DNA from: Limanda limanda
Taxonomy: Eukaryota > Chordata > Actinopteri > Pleuronectiformes > Pleuronectidae
NCBI RefSeq assembly: GCF_963576545.1
Contig: NW_026870481.1
Coordinates: 294,182 to 358,181 of the forward strand
Direction: 5' to 3'
DNA length: 64,000 nucleotides
A program made the translations under genes and the position numbers. Positions 8,500 to 21,026 of the stretch are shown here, in pieces. The notes beneath the pieces were generated by a model. The model was given only the letters and a program-made list of their open reading frames with translations. It had not been told where the DNA came from and made no database searches. Within the stretch, counting starts at the first letter, position 1. Every line of letters starts with the position of its first letter.

Positions 8500-11400
8500 G
8501 TTGCATCTGGACTAATTTGGGTCCTGCGGATCGATTGGTACCATCCCCGAGCTTGTACGACCTTCGGAAGAGGTCGACCGACGAAATTCCCCCAAATCTG
8601 AGGAGATATTCTTGAATAACTTTTTTTGTGAAGGTCGGAGAGACTTGCAAGTAGGCTCTACCCCCACTAAATGGGGTAGCGCACATCGATCAGTACCATC
8701 CTTGAGCTTCTCCGACTTTCGGAAGGGTTAGGGTTAGGGTTAGGGATGAAAGCACATAGGAGAAAGAGATATTCTTGAATAACCTTTTTTGTGAAGGTCG
8801 GAGAGACTTGCAAGTAGGCTCTACCCCCACTAAATGGGGTAGCGCGCATCGATCGGTACCATCCTTGAGCTTCTCCGACTTTTGGAAGGGTTAGGGTTAG
8901 GGTTAGGGATGAAAGCACATAGGAGAAAGAGATATTCTTGAATAACTTTTTTTGTGAAGGTCGGAGAGACTTGGAAAGTGGTTGCATCTGGACTAATTTG
9001 GGTCCTGCGGATCGATTGGTACCATCCCCGAGCTTGTACGACCTTCGGAAGAGGTCGACCGACGAAATTCCCCCAAATCTGAGGAGATATTCTTGAATAA
9101 CTTTTTTTGTGAAGGTCGGAGAGACTTGCAAGTAGGCTCTACCCCCACTAAATGGGGTAGCGCACATCGATCGGTACTATCCTTGAGCTTCTCCGACTTT
9201 CGGAAGGGTTAGGGTTAGGGTTAGGGATGAAAGCACATAGGAGAAAGAGATATTCTTGAATAACTTTTTTTGTGAAGGTCGGAGAGACTTGCAAGTAGGC
9301 TCTACCCCCACTAAATGGGGTAGCGCGCATCGCTCGGTACCATCCTTGAGCTTCTCCGACTTTTGGAAGGGTTAGGGTTAGGGTTAGGGATGAAAGCACA
9401 TAGGAGAAAGAGATATTCTTGAATAACTTTTTTTGTGAAGGTCGGAGAGACTTGCAAGTAGGCTCTACCCCCACTAAATGGGGTAGCGCGCATCGATCGG
9501 TACCATCCTTGAGCTTCTCCGACTTTTGGAAGGGTTAGGGTTAGGGTTAGGGATGAAAGCACATAGGAGAAAGAGATATTCTTGAATAACTTTTTTTGTG
9601 AAGGTCGGAGAGACTTGCAAGTAGGCTCTACCCCCACTAAATGGGGTAACGCGCATCGATCGGTACCATCCTTGAGCTTCTCCGACTTTCGGAAGGGTTA
9701 GGGTTAGGGATGAAAGCACATAGGAGAAAGAGATATTCTTGAATAACTTTTTTTGTGAAGGTCGGAGAGACTTGCAAGTAGGCTCTACCCCCACTAAATG
9801 GGGTAACGCGCATCGATCGGTACCATCCTTGAGCTTCTCCGACTTTCGGAAGGGTTAGGGTTAGGGTTAGGGATGAAAGCACATAGGAGAAAGAGATATT
9901 CTTGAATAACTTTTTTTGTGAAGGTCGGAGAGACTTGCAAGTAGGCTCTACCCCCACTAAATGGGGTAGCGCGCATCGATCGGTACCATCCTTGAGCTTC
10001 TCCGACTTTCGGAAGGGTTAGGGTTAGGGTTAGGGATGAAAGCACATAGGAGAAAGAGATATTCTTGAATAACTTTTTTTGTGAAGGTCGGAGAGACTTG
10101 GAAAGTGGTTGCATCTGGACTAATTTGGGTCCTGCGGATCGATTGGTACCATCCCCGAGCTTGTACGACCTTCGGAAGAGGTCGACCGACGAAATTCCCC
10201 CAAATCTGAGGAGATATTCTTGAATAACTTTTTTTGTGAAGGTCGGAGAGACTTGCAAGTAGGCTCTACCCCCACTAAATGGGGTAGCGCACATCGATCG
10301 GTACCATCCTTGAGCTTCTCCGACTTTCGGAAGGGTTAGGGTTAGGGTTAGGGATGAAAGCACATAGGAGAAAGAGATATTCTTGAATAACTTTTTTTGT
10401 GAAGGTCGGAGAGACTTGCAAGTAGGCTCTACCCCCACTAAATGGGGTAGCGCGCATCGATCGGTACCATCCTTGAGCTTCTCCGACTTTCGGAAGGGTT
10501 AGGGTTAGGGTTAGGGATGAAAGCACATAGGAGAAAGAGATATTCTTGAATAACTTTTTTTGTGAAGGTCGGAGAGACTTGGAAAGTGGTTGCATCTGGA
10601 CTAATTTGGGTCCTGCAAATCGATTGGTACCATCCCCGAGCTTGTACGACCTTCGGAAGGGTTAGGGTTAGGGTTAGGGATGAAAGCACATAGGAGAAAG
10701 AGATATTCTTGAATAACTTTTTTTGTGAAGGTCGGAGAGACTTGAAAAGTGGTTGCATCTGGACTAATTTGGGTCCTGCGGATCGATTGGTACCATCCCC
10801 GAGCTTGTACGACCTTCGGAAGAGGTCGACCGACGAAATTCCCCCAAATCTGAGGAGATATTCTTGAATAACTTTTTTTGTGAAGGTCGGAGAGACTTGC
10901 AAGTAGGCTCTACCCCCACTAAATGGGGTAGCGCACATCGATCGGTACCATCCTTGAGCTTCTCCGACTTTCGGAAGGGTTAGGGTTAGGGTTAGGGATG
11001 AAAGCACATAGGAGAAAGAGATATTCTTGAATAACCTTTTTTGTGAAGGTCGGAGAGACTTGCAAGTAGGCTCTACCCCCACTAAATGGGGTAGCGCGCA
11101 TCGATCGGTACCATCCTTGAGCTTCTCCGACTTTTGGAAGGGTTAGGGTTAGGGTTAGGGATGAAAGCACATAGGAGAAAGAGATATTCTTGAATAACTT
11201 TTTTTGTGAAGGTCGGAGAGACTTGGAAAGTGGTTGCATCTGGACTAATTTGGGTCCTGCGGATCGATTGGTACCATCCCCGAGCTTGTACGACCTTCGG
11301 AAGAGGTCGACCGACGAAATTCCCCCAAATCTGAGGAGATATTCTTGAATAACTTTTTTTGTGAAGGTCGGAGAGACTTGCAAGTAGGCTCTACCCCCAC

Positions 11401-11543
11401 TAAATGGGGTAGCGCACATCGATCGGTACTATCCTTGAGCTTCTCCGACTTTCGGAAGGGTTAGGGTTAGGGTTAGGGATGAAAGCACATAGGAGAAAGA
11501 GATATTCTTGAATAACTTTTTTTGTGAAGGTCGGAGAGACTTG
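8500..11543 (+). repeat. Duplicated higher-order block, copy 2 (offset 4,820)
   Basis: Partner of 3,680-6,723. ATCAGTACC at about 8,689, CGCTCGGTACC at about 9,331, two GTAACGC units near 9.65 and 9.81 kb and the chimera at 10,601 all fall at the same relative positions. It is flanked on the left by the partial copy at about 6.9-8.2 kb. Confidence 0.88.
10601..10763 (+). repeat. Chimeric B/A monomer, copy 3
   Basis: Third copy of the B/A chimera, with the joint inside TTCGGAAG at 10,652-10,659 and a following B unit at 10,764. The identical joint in all three copies indicates one origin and later spread by block duplication. Confidence 0.9.
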
Positions 11544-13796
11544 CAAGTAGGCTCTACCCCCACTAAATGGGGTAGCGCGCATCGATCGGTACCATCCTTG
11601 AGCTTCTCCGACTTTTGGAAGGGTTAGGGTTAGGGTTAGGGATGAAAGCACATAGGAGAAAGAGATATTCTTGAATAACCTTTTTTGTGAAGGTCGGAGA
11701 GACTTGCAAGTAGGCTCTACCCCCACTAAATGGGGTAGCGCGCATCGATCGGTACCATCCTTGAGCTTCTCCGACTTTTGGAAGGGTTAGGGTTAGGGTT
11801 AGGGATGAAAGCACATAGGAGAAAGAGATATTCTTGAATAACTTTTTTTGTGAAGGTCGGAGAGACTTGGAAAGTGGTTGCATCTGGACTAATTTGGGTC
11901 CTGCGGATCGATTGGTACCATCCCCGAGCTTGTACGACCTTCGGAAGAGGTCGACCGACGAAATTCCCCCAAATCTGAGGAGATATTCTTGAATAACTTT
12001 TTTTGTGAAGGTCGGAGAGACTTGCAAGTAGGCTCTACCCCCACTAAATGGGGTAGCGCACATCGATCGGTACTATCCTTGAGCTTCTCCGACTTTCGGA
12101 AGGGTTAGGGTTAGGGATGAAAGCACATAGGAGAAAGAGATATTCTTGAATAACTTTTTTTGTGAAGGTCGGAGAGACTTGCAAGTAGGCTCTACCCCCA
12201 CTAAATGGGGTAGCGCGCATCGATCGGTACCATCCTTGAGCTTCTCCGACTTTTGGAAGGGTTAGGGTTAGGGTTAGGGATGAAAGCACATAGGAGAAAG
12301 AGATATTCTTGAATAACTTTTTTTGTGAAGGTCGGAGAGACTTGCAAGTAGGCTCTACCCCCACTAAATGGGGTAGCGCGCATCGATCGGTACCATCCTT
12401 GAGCTTCTCCAACTTTCGGAAGGGTTAGGGTTAGGGATGAAAGCACATAGGAGAAAGAGATATTCTTGAATAACTTTTTTTGTGAAGGTCGGAGAGACTT
12501 GCAAGTAGGCTCTACCCCCACTAAATGGGGTAGCGCGCATCGATCGGTACCATCCTTGAGCTTCTCCGACTTTCGGAAGGGTTAGGGTTAGGGTTAGGGA
12601 TGAAAGCACATAGGAGAAAGAGATATTCTTGAATAACTTTTTTTGTGAAGGTCGGAGAGACTTGCAAGTAGGCTCTACCCCCACTAAATGGGGTAGCGCG
12701 CATCGATCGGTACCAACCTTGAGCTTCTCCGACTTTCGGAAGGGTTAGGGTTAGGGATGAAAGCACATAGGAGAAAGAGATATTCTTGAATAACTTTTTT
12801 TGTGAAGGTCGGAGAGACTTGGAAAGTGGTTGCATCTGGACTAATTTGGGTCCTGCGGATCGATTGGTACCATCCCCGAGCTTGTACGACCTTCGGAAGA
12901 GGTCGACCGACGAAATTCCCCCAAATCTGAGGAGATATTCTTGAATAACTTTTTTTGTGAAGGTCGGAGAGACTTGCAAGTAGGCTCTACCCCCACTAAA
13001 TAGGGTAGCGCGCATCGATCGGTACCATCCTTGAGCTTCTCCGACTTTCGGAAGGGTTAGGGTTAGGGTTAGGGATGAAAGCACATAGGAGAAAGAGATA
13101 TTCTTGAATAACTTTTTTTGTGAAGGTCGGAGAGACTTGCAAGTAGGCTCTACCCCCACTAAATGGGGTAGCGCGCATCGATCGGTACCATCTTTGAGCT
13201 TCTCCGACTTTCGGAAGGGTTAGGGTTAGGGTTAGGGATGAAAGCACATAGGAGAAAGAGATATTCTTGAATAACTTTTTTTGTGAAGGTCGGAGAGACT
13301 TGGAAAGTGGTTGCATCTGGACTAATTTGGGTCCTGCGGATCGATTGGTACCATCCCCGAGCTTGTACGACCTTCGGAAGAGGTCGAACGACGAAATTCC
13401 CCCAAATCTGAGGAGATATTCTTGAATAACTTTTTTTGTGAAGGTCGGAGAGACTTGCAAGTAGGCTCTACCCCCACTAAATGGGGTAGCGCGCATCGAT
13501 CAGTAGCATCCTTGAGCTTCTCCGACTTTCGGAAGGGTTAGGGTTAGGGATGAAAGCACATAGGAGAAAGAGATATTCTTGAATAACTTTTTTTGTGAAG
13601 GTCGGAGAGACTTGCAAGTAGGCTCTACCCCCACTAAATGGGGTAACGCGCATCGATCGGTACCATCCTTGAGCTTCTCCGACTTTCGGAAGGGTTAGGG
13701 TTAGGGTTAGGGATGAAAGCACATAGGAGAAAGAGATATTCTTGAATAACTTTTTTTGTGAAGGTCGGAGAGACTTGCAAGTAGGCTCTACCCCCA
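11544..13796 (+). repeat. A-rich stretch with many short A variants
   Basis: Up to about 12,040 this continues as a match to 8.17-8.64 kb (offset 3,377). It then holds A units at 12,044, 12,201, 12,364, 12,521 and 12,684, B 12,841, A 12,996, A 13,159, B 13,322, A 13,477 and A 13,634. Four of these have only two TTAGGG units. Private changes include TACCAACC near 12,713, AAATAGGG near 13,000, and CAGTAGC near 13,501. No gene-like or unique sequence is seen. Confidence 0.85.
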
Positions 13797-16700
13797 CTAA
13801 ATGGGGTAGCGCGCATCGATCGGTACCATCCTTGAGCTTCTCCGACTTTCGGAAGGGTTAGGGTTAGGGTTAGGGATGAAAGCACATAGGAGAAAGAGAT
13901 ATTCTTGAATAACTTTTTTTGTGAAGGTCGGAGAGACTTGGAAAGTGGTTGCATCTGGACTAATTTGGGTCCTGCAAATCGATTGGTACCATCCCCGAGC
14001 TTGTACGACCTTCGGAAGAGGTCGACCGACGAAATTCCCCCAAATCTGAGGAGATATTCTTGAATAACTTTTTTTGTGAAGGTCGGAGAGACTTGCAAGT
14101 AGGCTCTACCCCCACTAAATGGGGTAGCGCGCATCGATCGGTACCATCCTTGAGCTTCTCCGACTTTCGGAAGGGTTAGGGTTAGGGTTAGGGATGAAAG
14201 CACATAGGAGAAAGAGATATTCTTGAATAACTTTTTTTGTGAAGGTCGGAGAGACTTGGAAAGTGGTTGCATCTGGACTAATTTGGGTCCTGCGGATCGA
14301 TTGGTACCATCCCCGAGCTTGTACGACCTTCGGAAGAGGTCGACCGACGAAATTCCCCCAAATCTGAGGAGATATTCTTGAATAACTTTTTTTGTGAAGG
14401 TCGGAGAGACTTGCAAGTAGGCTCTACCCCCACTAAATGGGGTAGCGCGCATCGATCGGTACCATCCTTGAGCTTCTCCGACTTTCGGAAGGGTTAGGGT
14501 TAGGGTTAGGGATGAAAGCACATAGGAGAAAGAGATATTCTTGAATAACTTTTTTTGTGAAGGTCGGAGAGACTTGGAAAGTGGTTGCATCTGGACTAAT
14601 TTGGGTCCTGCGGATCGATTGGTACCATCCCCGAGCTTGTACGACCTTCGGAAGAGGTCGACCGACGAAATTCCCCCAAATCTGAGGAGATATTCTTGAA
14701 TAACATTTTTTGTGAAGGTCGGAGAGACTTGCAAGTAGGCTCTACCCCCACTAAATGGGGTTGCGCGCATCGATCGGTACCATCCTTGAGCTTCTCCGAC
14801 TTTCGGAAGGGTTAGGGTTAGGGTTAGGGATGAAAGCACATAGGAGAAAGAGATATTCTTGAATAACTTTTTTTGTGAAGGTCGGAGAGACTTGCAAGTA
14901 GGCTCTACCCCCACTAAATGGGGTAGCGCGCATCGATCGGTACCATCCTTGAGCTTCTCCGACTTTCGGAAGGGTTAGGGTTAGGGTTAGGGATGAAAGC
15001 ACATAGGAGAAAGAGATATTCTTGAATAACTTTTTTTGTGAAGGTCGGAGAGACTTGGAAAGTGGTTGCATCTGGACTAATTTGGGTCCTGCGGATCGAT
15101 TGGTACCATCCCCGAGCTTGTACGACCTTCGGAAGAGGTCGACCGACGAAATTCCCCCAAATCTGAGGAGATATTCTTGAATAACTTTTTTTGTGAAGGT
15201 CGGAGAGACTTGCAAGTAGGCTCTACCCCCACTAAATGGGGTAGCGCGCATCGATCGGTACCATCCTTGAGCTTCTCCGACTTTCGGAAGGGTTAGGGTT
15301 AGGGTTAGGGATGAAAGCACATAGGAGAAAGAGATATTCTTGAATAACTTTTTTTGTGAAGGTCGGAGAGACTTGGAAAGTGGTTGCATCTGGACTAATT
15401 TGGGTCCTGCGGATCGATTGGTACCATCCCCGAGCTTGTACGACCTTCGGAAGAGGTCGACCGACGAAATTCCCCCAAATCTGAGGAGATATTCTTGAAT
15501 AACTTTTTTTGTGAAGGTCGGAGAGACTTGCAAGTAGGCTCTACCCCCACTAAATGGGGTTGCGCGCATCGATAGGTACCATCCTTGAGCTTCTCCGACT
15601 TTCGGAAGGGTTAGGGTTAGGGTTAGGGATGAAAGCACATAGGAGAAAGAGATATTCTTGAATAACTTTTTTTGTGAAGGTCGGAGAGACTTGGAAAGTG
15701 GTTGCATCTGGACTAATTTGGGTCCTGCGGATCGATTGGTACCATCCCCGAGCTTGTACGACCTTCGGAAGAGGTCGACCGACGAAATTCCCCCAAATCT
15801 GAGGAGATATTCTTGAATAACGTTTTTTGTGAAGGTCGGAGAGACTTGCAAGTAGGCTCTACCCCCACTAAATGGGGTAGCGCGCATCGATCGGTACCAT
15901 CCTTGAGCTTCTCCGACTTTCGGAAGGGTTAGGGTTAGGGTTAGGGATGAAAGCACATAGGAGAAAGAGATATTCTTGAATAACTTTTTTTGTGAAGGTC
16001 GGAGAGACTTGGAAAGTGGTTGCATCTGGACTAATTTGGGTCCTGCGGATCGATTGGTACCATCCCCGAGCTTGTACGACCTTCGGAAGAGGTCGACCGA
16101 CGAAATTCCCCCAAATCTGAGGAGATATTCTTGAATAACTTTTTTTGTGAAGGTCGGAGAGACTTGCAAGTAGGCTCTACCCCCACTAAATGGGGTAGCG
16201 CGCATCGATCGGTACCATCCTTGAGCTTCTCCGACTTTCGGAAGGGTTAGGGTTAGGGTTAGGGATGAAAGCACATAGGAGAAAGAGATATTCTTGAATA
16301 ACTTTTTTTGTGAAGGTCGGAGAGACTTGGAAAGTGGTTGCATCTGGACTAATTTGGGTCCTGCGGATCGATTGGTACCATCCCCGAGCTTGTACGACCT
16401 TCGGAAGAGGTCGACCGACGAAATTCCCCCAAATCTGAGGAGATATTCTTGAATAACTTTTTTTGTGAAGGTCGGAGAGACTTGCAAGTAGGCTCTACCC
16501 CCACTAAATAGGGTTGCGCGCATCGATCGGTACCATCCTTGAGCTTCTCCGACTTTCGGAAGGGTTAGGGTTAGGGTTAGGGATGAAAGCACATAGGAGA
16601 AAGAGATATTCTTGAATAACTTTTTTTGTGAAGGTCGGAGAGACTTGAAAAGTGGTTGCATCTGGACTAATTTGGGTCCTGCGGATCGATTGGTACCATC

Positions 16701-17620
16701 CCCGAGCTTGTACGACCTTCGGAAGAGGTCGACCGACGAAATTCCCCCAAATCTGAGGAGATATTCTTGAATAACTTTTTTTGTGAAGGTCGGAGAGACT
16801 TGCAAGTAGGCTCTACCCCCACTAAATGGGGTAGCGCACATCGATCGGTACCATCCTTGAGCTTCTCCGACTTTCGGAAGGGTTAGGGTTAGGGTTAGGG
16901 ATGAAAGCACATAGGAGAAAAAGATATTCTTGAATAACTTTTTTTGTGAAGGTCGGAGAGACTTGCAAGTAGGCTCTACCCCCACTAAATGGGGTAGCGC
17001 GCATCGATCTGTACCATCCTTGAGCTTCTCCGACTTTCGGAAGGGTTAGGGTTAGGGTTAGGGATGAAAGCACATAGGAGAAAGAGATATTCTTGAATAA
17101 CTTTTTTTGTGAAGGTCGGAGAGACTTGGAAAGTGGTTGCATCTGGACTAATTTGGGTCCTGCAAATCGATTGGTACCATCCCCGAGCTTGTACGACCTT
17201 CGGAAGAGGTCGACCGACGAAATTCCCCCAAATCTGAGGAGATATTCTTGAATAACTTTTTTTGTGAAGGTCGGAGAGACTTGCAAGTAGGCTCTACCCC
17301 CACTAAATGGGGTAGCGCGCATCGATCGGTACCATCCTTGAGCTTCTCCGACTTTCGGAAGGGTTAGGGTTAGGGTTAGGGATGAAAGCACATAGGAGAA
17401 AGAGATATTCTTGAATAACTTTTTTTGTGAAGGTCGGAGAGACTTGGAAAGTGGTTGCATCTGGACTAATTTGGGTCCTGCAAATCGATTGGTACCATCC
17501 CCGAGCTTGTACGACCTTCGGAAGAGGTCGACCGACGAAATTCCCCCAAATCTGAGGAGATATTCTTGAATAACTTTTTTTATGAAGGTCGGAGAGACTT
17601 GCAAGTAGGCTCTACCCCCA
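13797..17620 (+). repeat. AB dimer tract (318-bp higher-order unit)
   Basis: A and B alternate strictly in three runs: three dimers at 13,797-14,750, six at 14,914-16,821 and two at 16,985-17,620, separated by single A units at 14,751 and 16,822. A dimer is 163 + 155 = 318 bp, a multiple of three, so the minus-strand frame stays open for up to 744 codons here. This is a length effect, not a gene: the same residues appear in broken frames wherever two A units adjoin. The GGGGTTG variant first appears here, at 14,757-14,763. Confidence 0.9.
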
Positions 17621-18790
17621 CTAAATGGGGTAGCGCGCATCGATCGGTACCATCCTTGAGCTTCTCCGACTTTCGGAAGGGTTAGGGTTAGGGTTAGGGA
17701 TGAAAGCACATAGGAGAAAGAGATATTCTTGAATAACTTTTTTTGTGAAGGTCGGAGAGACTTGCAAGTAGGCTCTACCCCCACTAAATGGGGTAGCGCG
17801 CATCGATCGGTACCATCCTTGAGCTTCTCCGACTTTCGGAAGGGTTAGGGTTAGGGTTAGGGATGAAAGCACATAGGAGAAAGAGATATTCTTGAATAAC
17901 TTTTTTTGTGAAGGTCGGAGAGACTTGGAAAGTGGTTGCATCTGGACTAATTTGGGTCCTGCGGATCGATTGGTACCATCGTCGAGCTTGTACGACCTTC
18001 GGAAGAGGTCGACCGACGAAATTCCCCCAAATCTGAGGAGATATTCTTGAATAACTTTTTTTGTGAAGGTCGGAGAGACTTGCAAGTAGGCTCTACCCCC
18101 ACTAAATGGGGTAGCGCACATCGATCGGTACCATCCTTGAGCTTCTCCGACTTTCGGAAGGGTTAGGGTTAGGGTTAGGGATGAAAGCACATAGGAGAAA
18201 GAGATATTCTTGAATAACTTTTTTTGTGAAGGTCGGAGAGACTTGCAAGTAGGCTCTACCCCCACTAAATGGGGTAGCGCGCATCGATCGGTACCATCCT
18301 TGAGCTTCTCCGACTTTTGGAAGGGTTAGGGTTAGGGTTAGGGATGAAAGCACATAGGAGAAAGAGATATTCTTGAATAACTTTTTTTGTGAAGGTCGGA
18401 GAGACTTGGAAAGTGGTTGCATCTGGACTAATTTGGGTCCTGCGGATCGATTAGTACCATCCCCGAGCTTGTACGACCTTCGGAAGAGGTCGACCGACGA
18501 AATTCCCCCAAATCTGAGGAGATATTCTTGAATAACTTTTTTTGTGAAGGTCGGAGAGACTTGCAAGTAGGCTCTACCCCCACTAAATGGGGTAGCGCAC
18601 ATCGATCGGTACCATCCTTGAGCTTCTCCGACTTTCGGAAGGGTTAGGGTTAGGGATGAAAGCACATAGGAGAAAGAGATATTCTTGAATAACTTTTTTT
18701 GTGAAGGTCGGAGAGACTTGCAAGTAGGCTCTACCCCCACTAAATGGGGTAGCGCACATCGATCGGTACCATCCTTGAGCTTCTCCGACT
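17200..18790 (+). repeat. Duplicated block, copy 1 (offset 2,236)
   Basis: Matches 19,436-21,026. Shared private marks are CATCGTCGAGC near 17,980 and GATTAGTACC near 18,450 in consecutive B units, followed by a two-TTAGGG A unit at 18,583. One difference is TTTTTTTATGAAGG near 17,582, which is TTTTTTTGTGAAGG in the partner. The ends are approximate because the flanking units are too similar to place the joint exactly. Confidence 0.8.
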
Positions 18791-19435
18791 TTCGGAAGGG
18801 TTAGGGTTAGGGTTAGGGATGAAAGCACATAGGAGAAAAAGATATTCTTGAATAACTTTTTTTGTGAAGGTCGGAGAGACTTGCAAGTAGGCTCTACCCC
18901 CACTAAATGGGGTAGCGCGCATCGATCGGTACCATCCTTGAGCTTCTCCGACTTTCGGAAGGGTTAGGGTTAGGGTTAGGGATGAAAGCACATAGGAGAA
19001 AGAGATATTCTTGAATAACTTTTTTTGTGAAGGTCGGAGAGACTTGGAAAGTGGTTGCATATGGACTAATTTGGGTCCTGCAAATCGATTGGTACCATCC
19101 CCGAGCTTGTACGACCTTCGGAAGAGGTCGACCGACGAAATTCCCCCAAATCTGAGGAGATATTCTTGAATAACTTTTTTTGTGAAGGTCGGAGAGACTT
19201 GCAAGTAGGCTCTACCCCCACTAAATGGGGTAGCGCGCATCGATCGGTACCATCCTTGAGCTTCTCCGACTTTCGGAAGGGTTAGGGTTAGGGTTAGGGA
19301 TGAAAGCACATAGGAGAAAGAGATATTCTTGAATAACTTTTTTTGTGAAGGTCGGAGAGACTTGGAAAGTGGTTGCATATGGACTAATTTGGGTCCTGCA
19401 AATCGATTGGTACCATCCCCGAGCTTGTACGACCT

Positions 19436-21026
19436 TCGGAAGAGGTCGACCGACGAAATTCCCCCAAATCTGAGGAGATATTCTTGAATAACTTTTTTTG
19501 TGAAGGTCGGAGAGACTTGCAAGTAGGCTCTACCCCCACTAAATGGGGTAGCGCGCATCGATCGGTACCATCCTTGAGCTTCTCCGACTTTCGGAAGGGT
19601 TAGGGTTAGGGTTAGGGATGAAAGCACATAGGAGAAAGAGATATTCTTGAATAACTTTTTTTGTGAAGGTCGGAGAGACTTGGAAAGTGGTTGCATCTGG
19701 ACTAATTTGGGTCCTGCAAATCGATTGGTACCATCCCCGAGCTTGTACGACCTTCGGAAGAGGTCGACCGACGAAATTCCCCCAAATCTGAGGAGATATT
19801 CTTGAATAACTTTTTTTGTGAAGGTCGGAGAGACTTGCAAGTAGGCTCTACCCCCACTAAATGGGGTAGCGCGCATCGATCGGTACCATCCTTGAGCTTC
19901 TCCGACTTTCGGAAGGGTTAGGGTTAGGGTTAGGGATGAAAGCACATAGGAGAAAGAGATATTCTTGAATAACTTTTTTTGTGAAGGTCGGAGAGACTTG
20001 CAAGTAGGCTTTACCCCCACTAAATGGGGTAGCGCGCATCGATCGGTACCATCCTTGAGCTTCTCCGACTTTCGGAAGGGTTAGGGTTAGGGTTAGGGAT
20101 GAAAGCACATAGGAGAAAGAGATATTCTTGAATAACTTTTTTTGTGAAGGTCGGAGAGACTTGGAAAGTGGTTGCATCTGGACTAATTTGGGTCCTGCGG
20201 ATCGATTGGTACCATCGTCGAGCTTGTACGACCTTCGGAAGAGGTCGACCGACGAAATTCCCCCAAATCTGAGGAGATATTCTTGAATAACTTTTTTTGT
20301 GAAGGTCGGAGAGACTTGCAAGTAGGCTCTACCCCCACTAAATGGGGTAGCGCACATCGATCGGTACCATCCTTGAGCTTCTCCGACTTTCGGAAGGGTT
20401 AGGGTTAGGGTTAGGGATGAAAGCACATAGGAGAAAGAGATATTCTTGAATAACTTTTTTTGTGAAGGTCGGAGAGACTTGCAAGTAGGCTCTACCCCCA
20501 CTAAATGGGGTAGCGCGCATCGATCGGTACCATCCTTGAGCTTCTCCGACTTTTGGAAGGGTTAGGGTTAGGGTTAGGGATGAAAGCACATAGGAGAAAG
20601 AGATATTCTTGAATAACTTTTTTTGTGAAGGTCGGAGAGACTTGGAAAGTGGTTGCATCTGGACTAATTTGGGTCCTGCGGATCGATTAGTACCATCCCC
20701 GAGCTTGTACGACCTTCGGAAGAGGTCGACCGACGAAATTCCCCCAAATCTGAGGAGATATTCTTGAATAACTTTTTTTGTGAAGGTCGGAGAGACTTGC
20801 AAGTAGGCTCTACCCCCACTAAATGGGGTAGCGCACATCGATCGGTACCATCCTTGAGCTTCTCCGACTTTCGGAAGGGTTAGGGTTAGGGATGAAAGCA
20901 CATAGGAGAAAGAGATATTCTTGAATAACTTTTTTTGTGAAGGTCGGAGAGACTTGCAAGTAGGCTCTACCCCCACTAAATGGGGTAGCGCACATCGATC
21001 GGTACCATCCTTGAGCTTCTCCGACT
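19436..21026 (+). repeat. Duplicated block, copy 2 (offset 2,236)
   Basis: Partner of 17,200-18,790 with CATCGTCGAGC near 20,216, GATTAGTACC near 20,686 and a short A unit at 20,819. Just upstream, two B units 318 bp apart (near 19,058 and 19,376) share the private change GCATATGG, evidence of a recent dimer duplication. Confidence 0.8.

Noticed and set aside
14751..16985. 744-codon minus-strand open frame with repeated LTLTLTLP and QVSPTFTKK segments
   Set aside because: It is the translation of six AB dimers (318 bp, divisible by three) plus flanking A sequence. It starts at a GTG, has no distinct ends, and the same sequence is out of frame wherever two A units adjoin. No codon-level constraint is visible.
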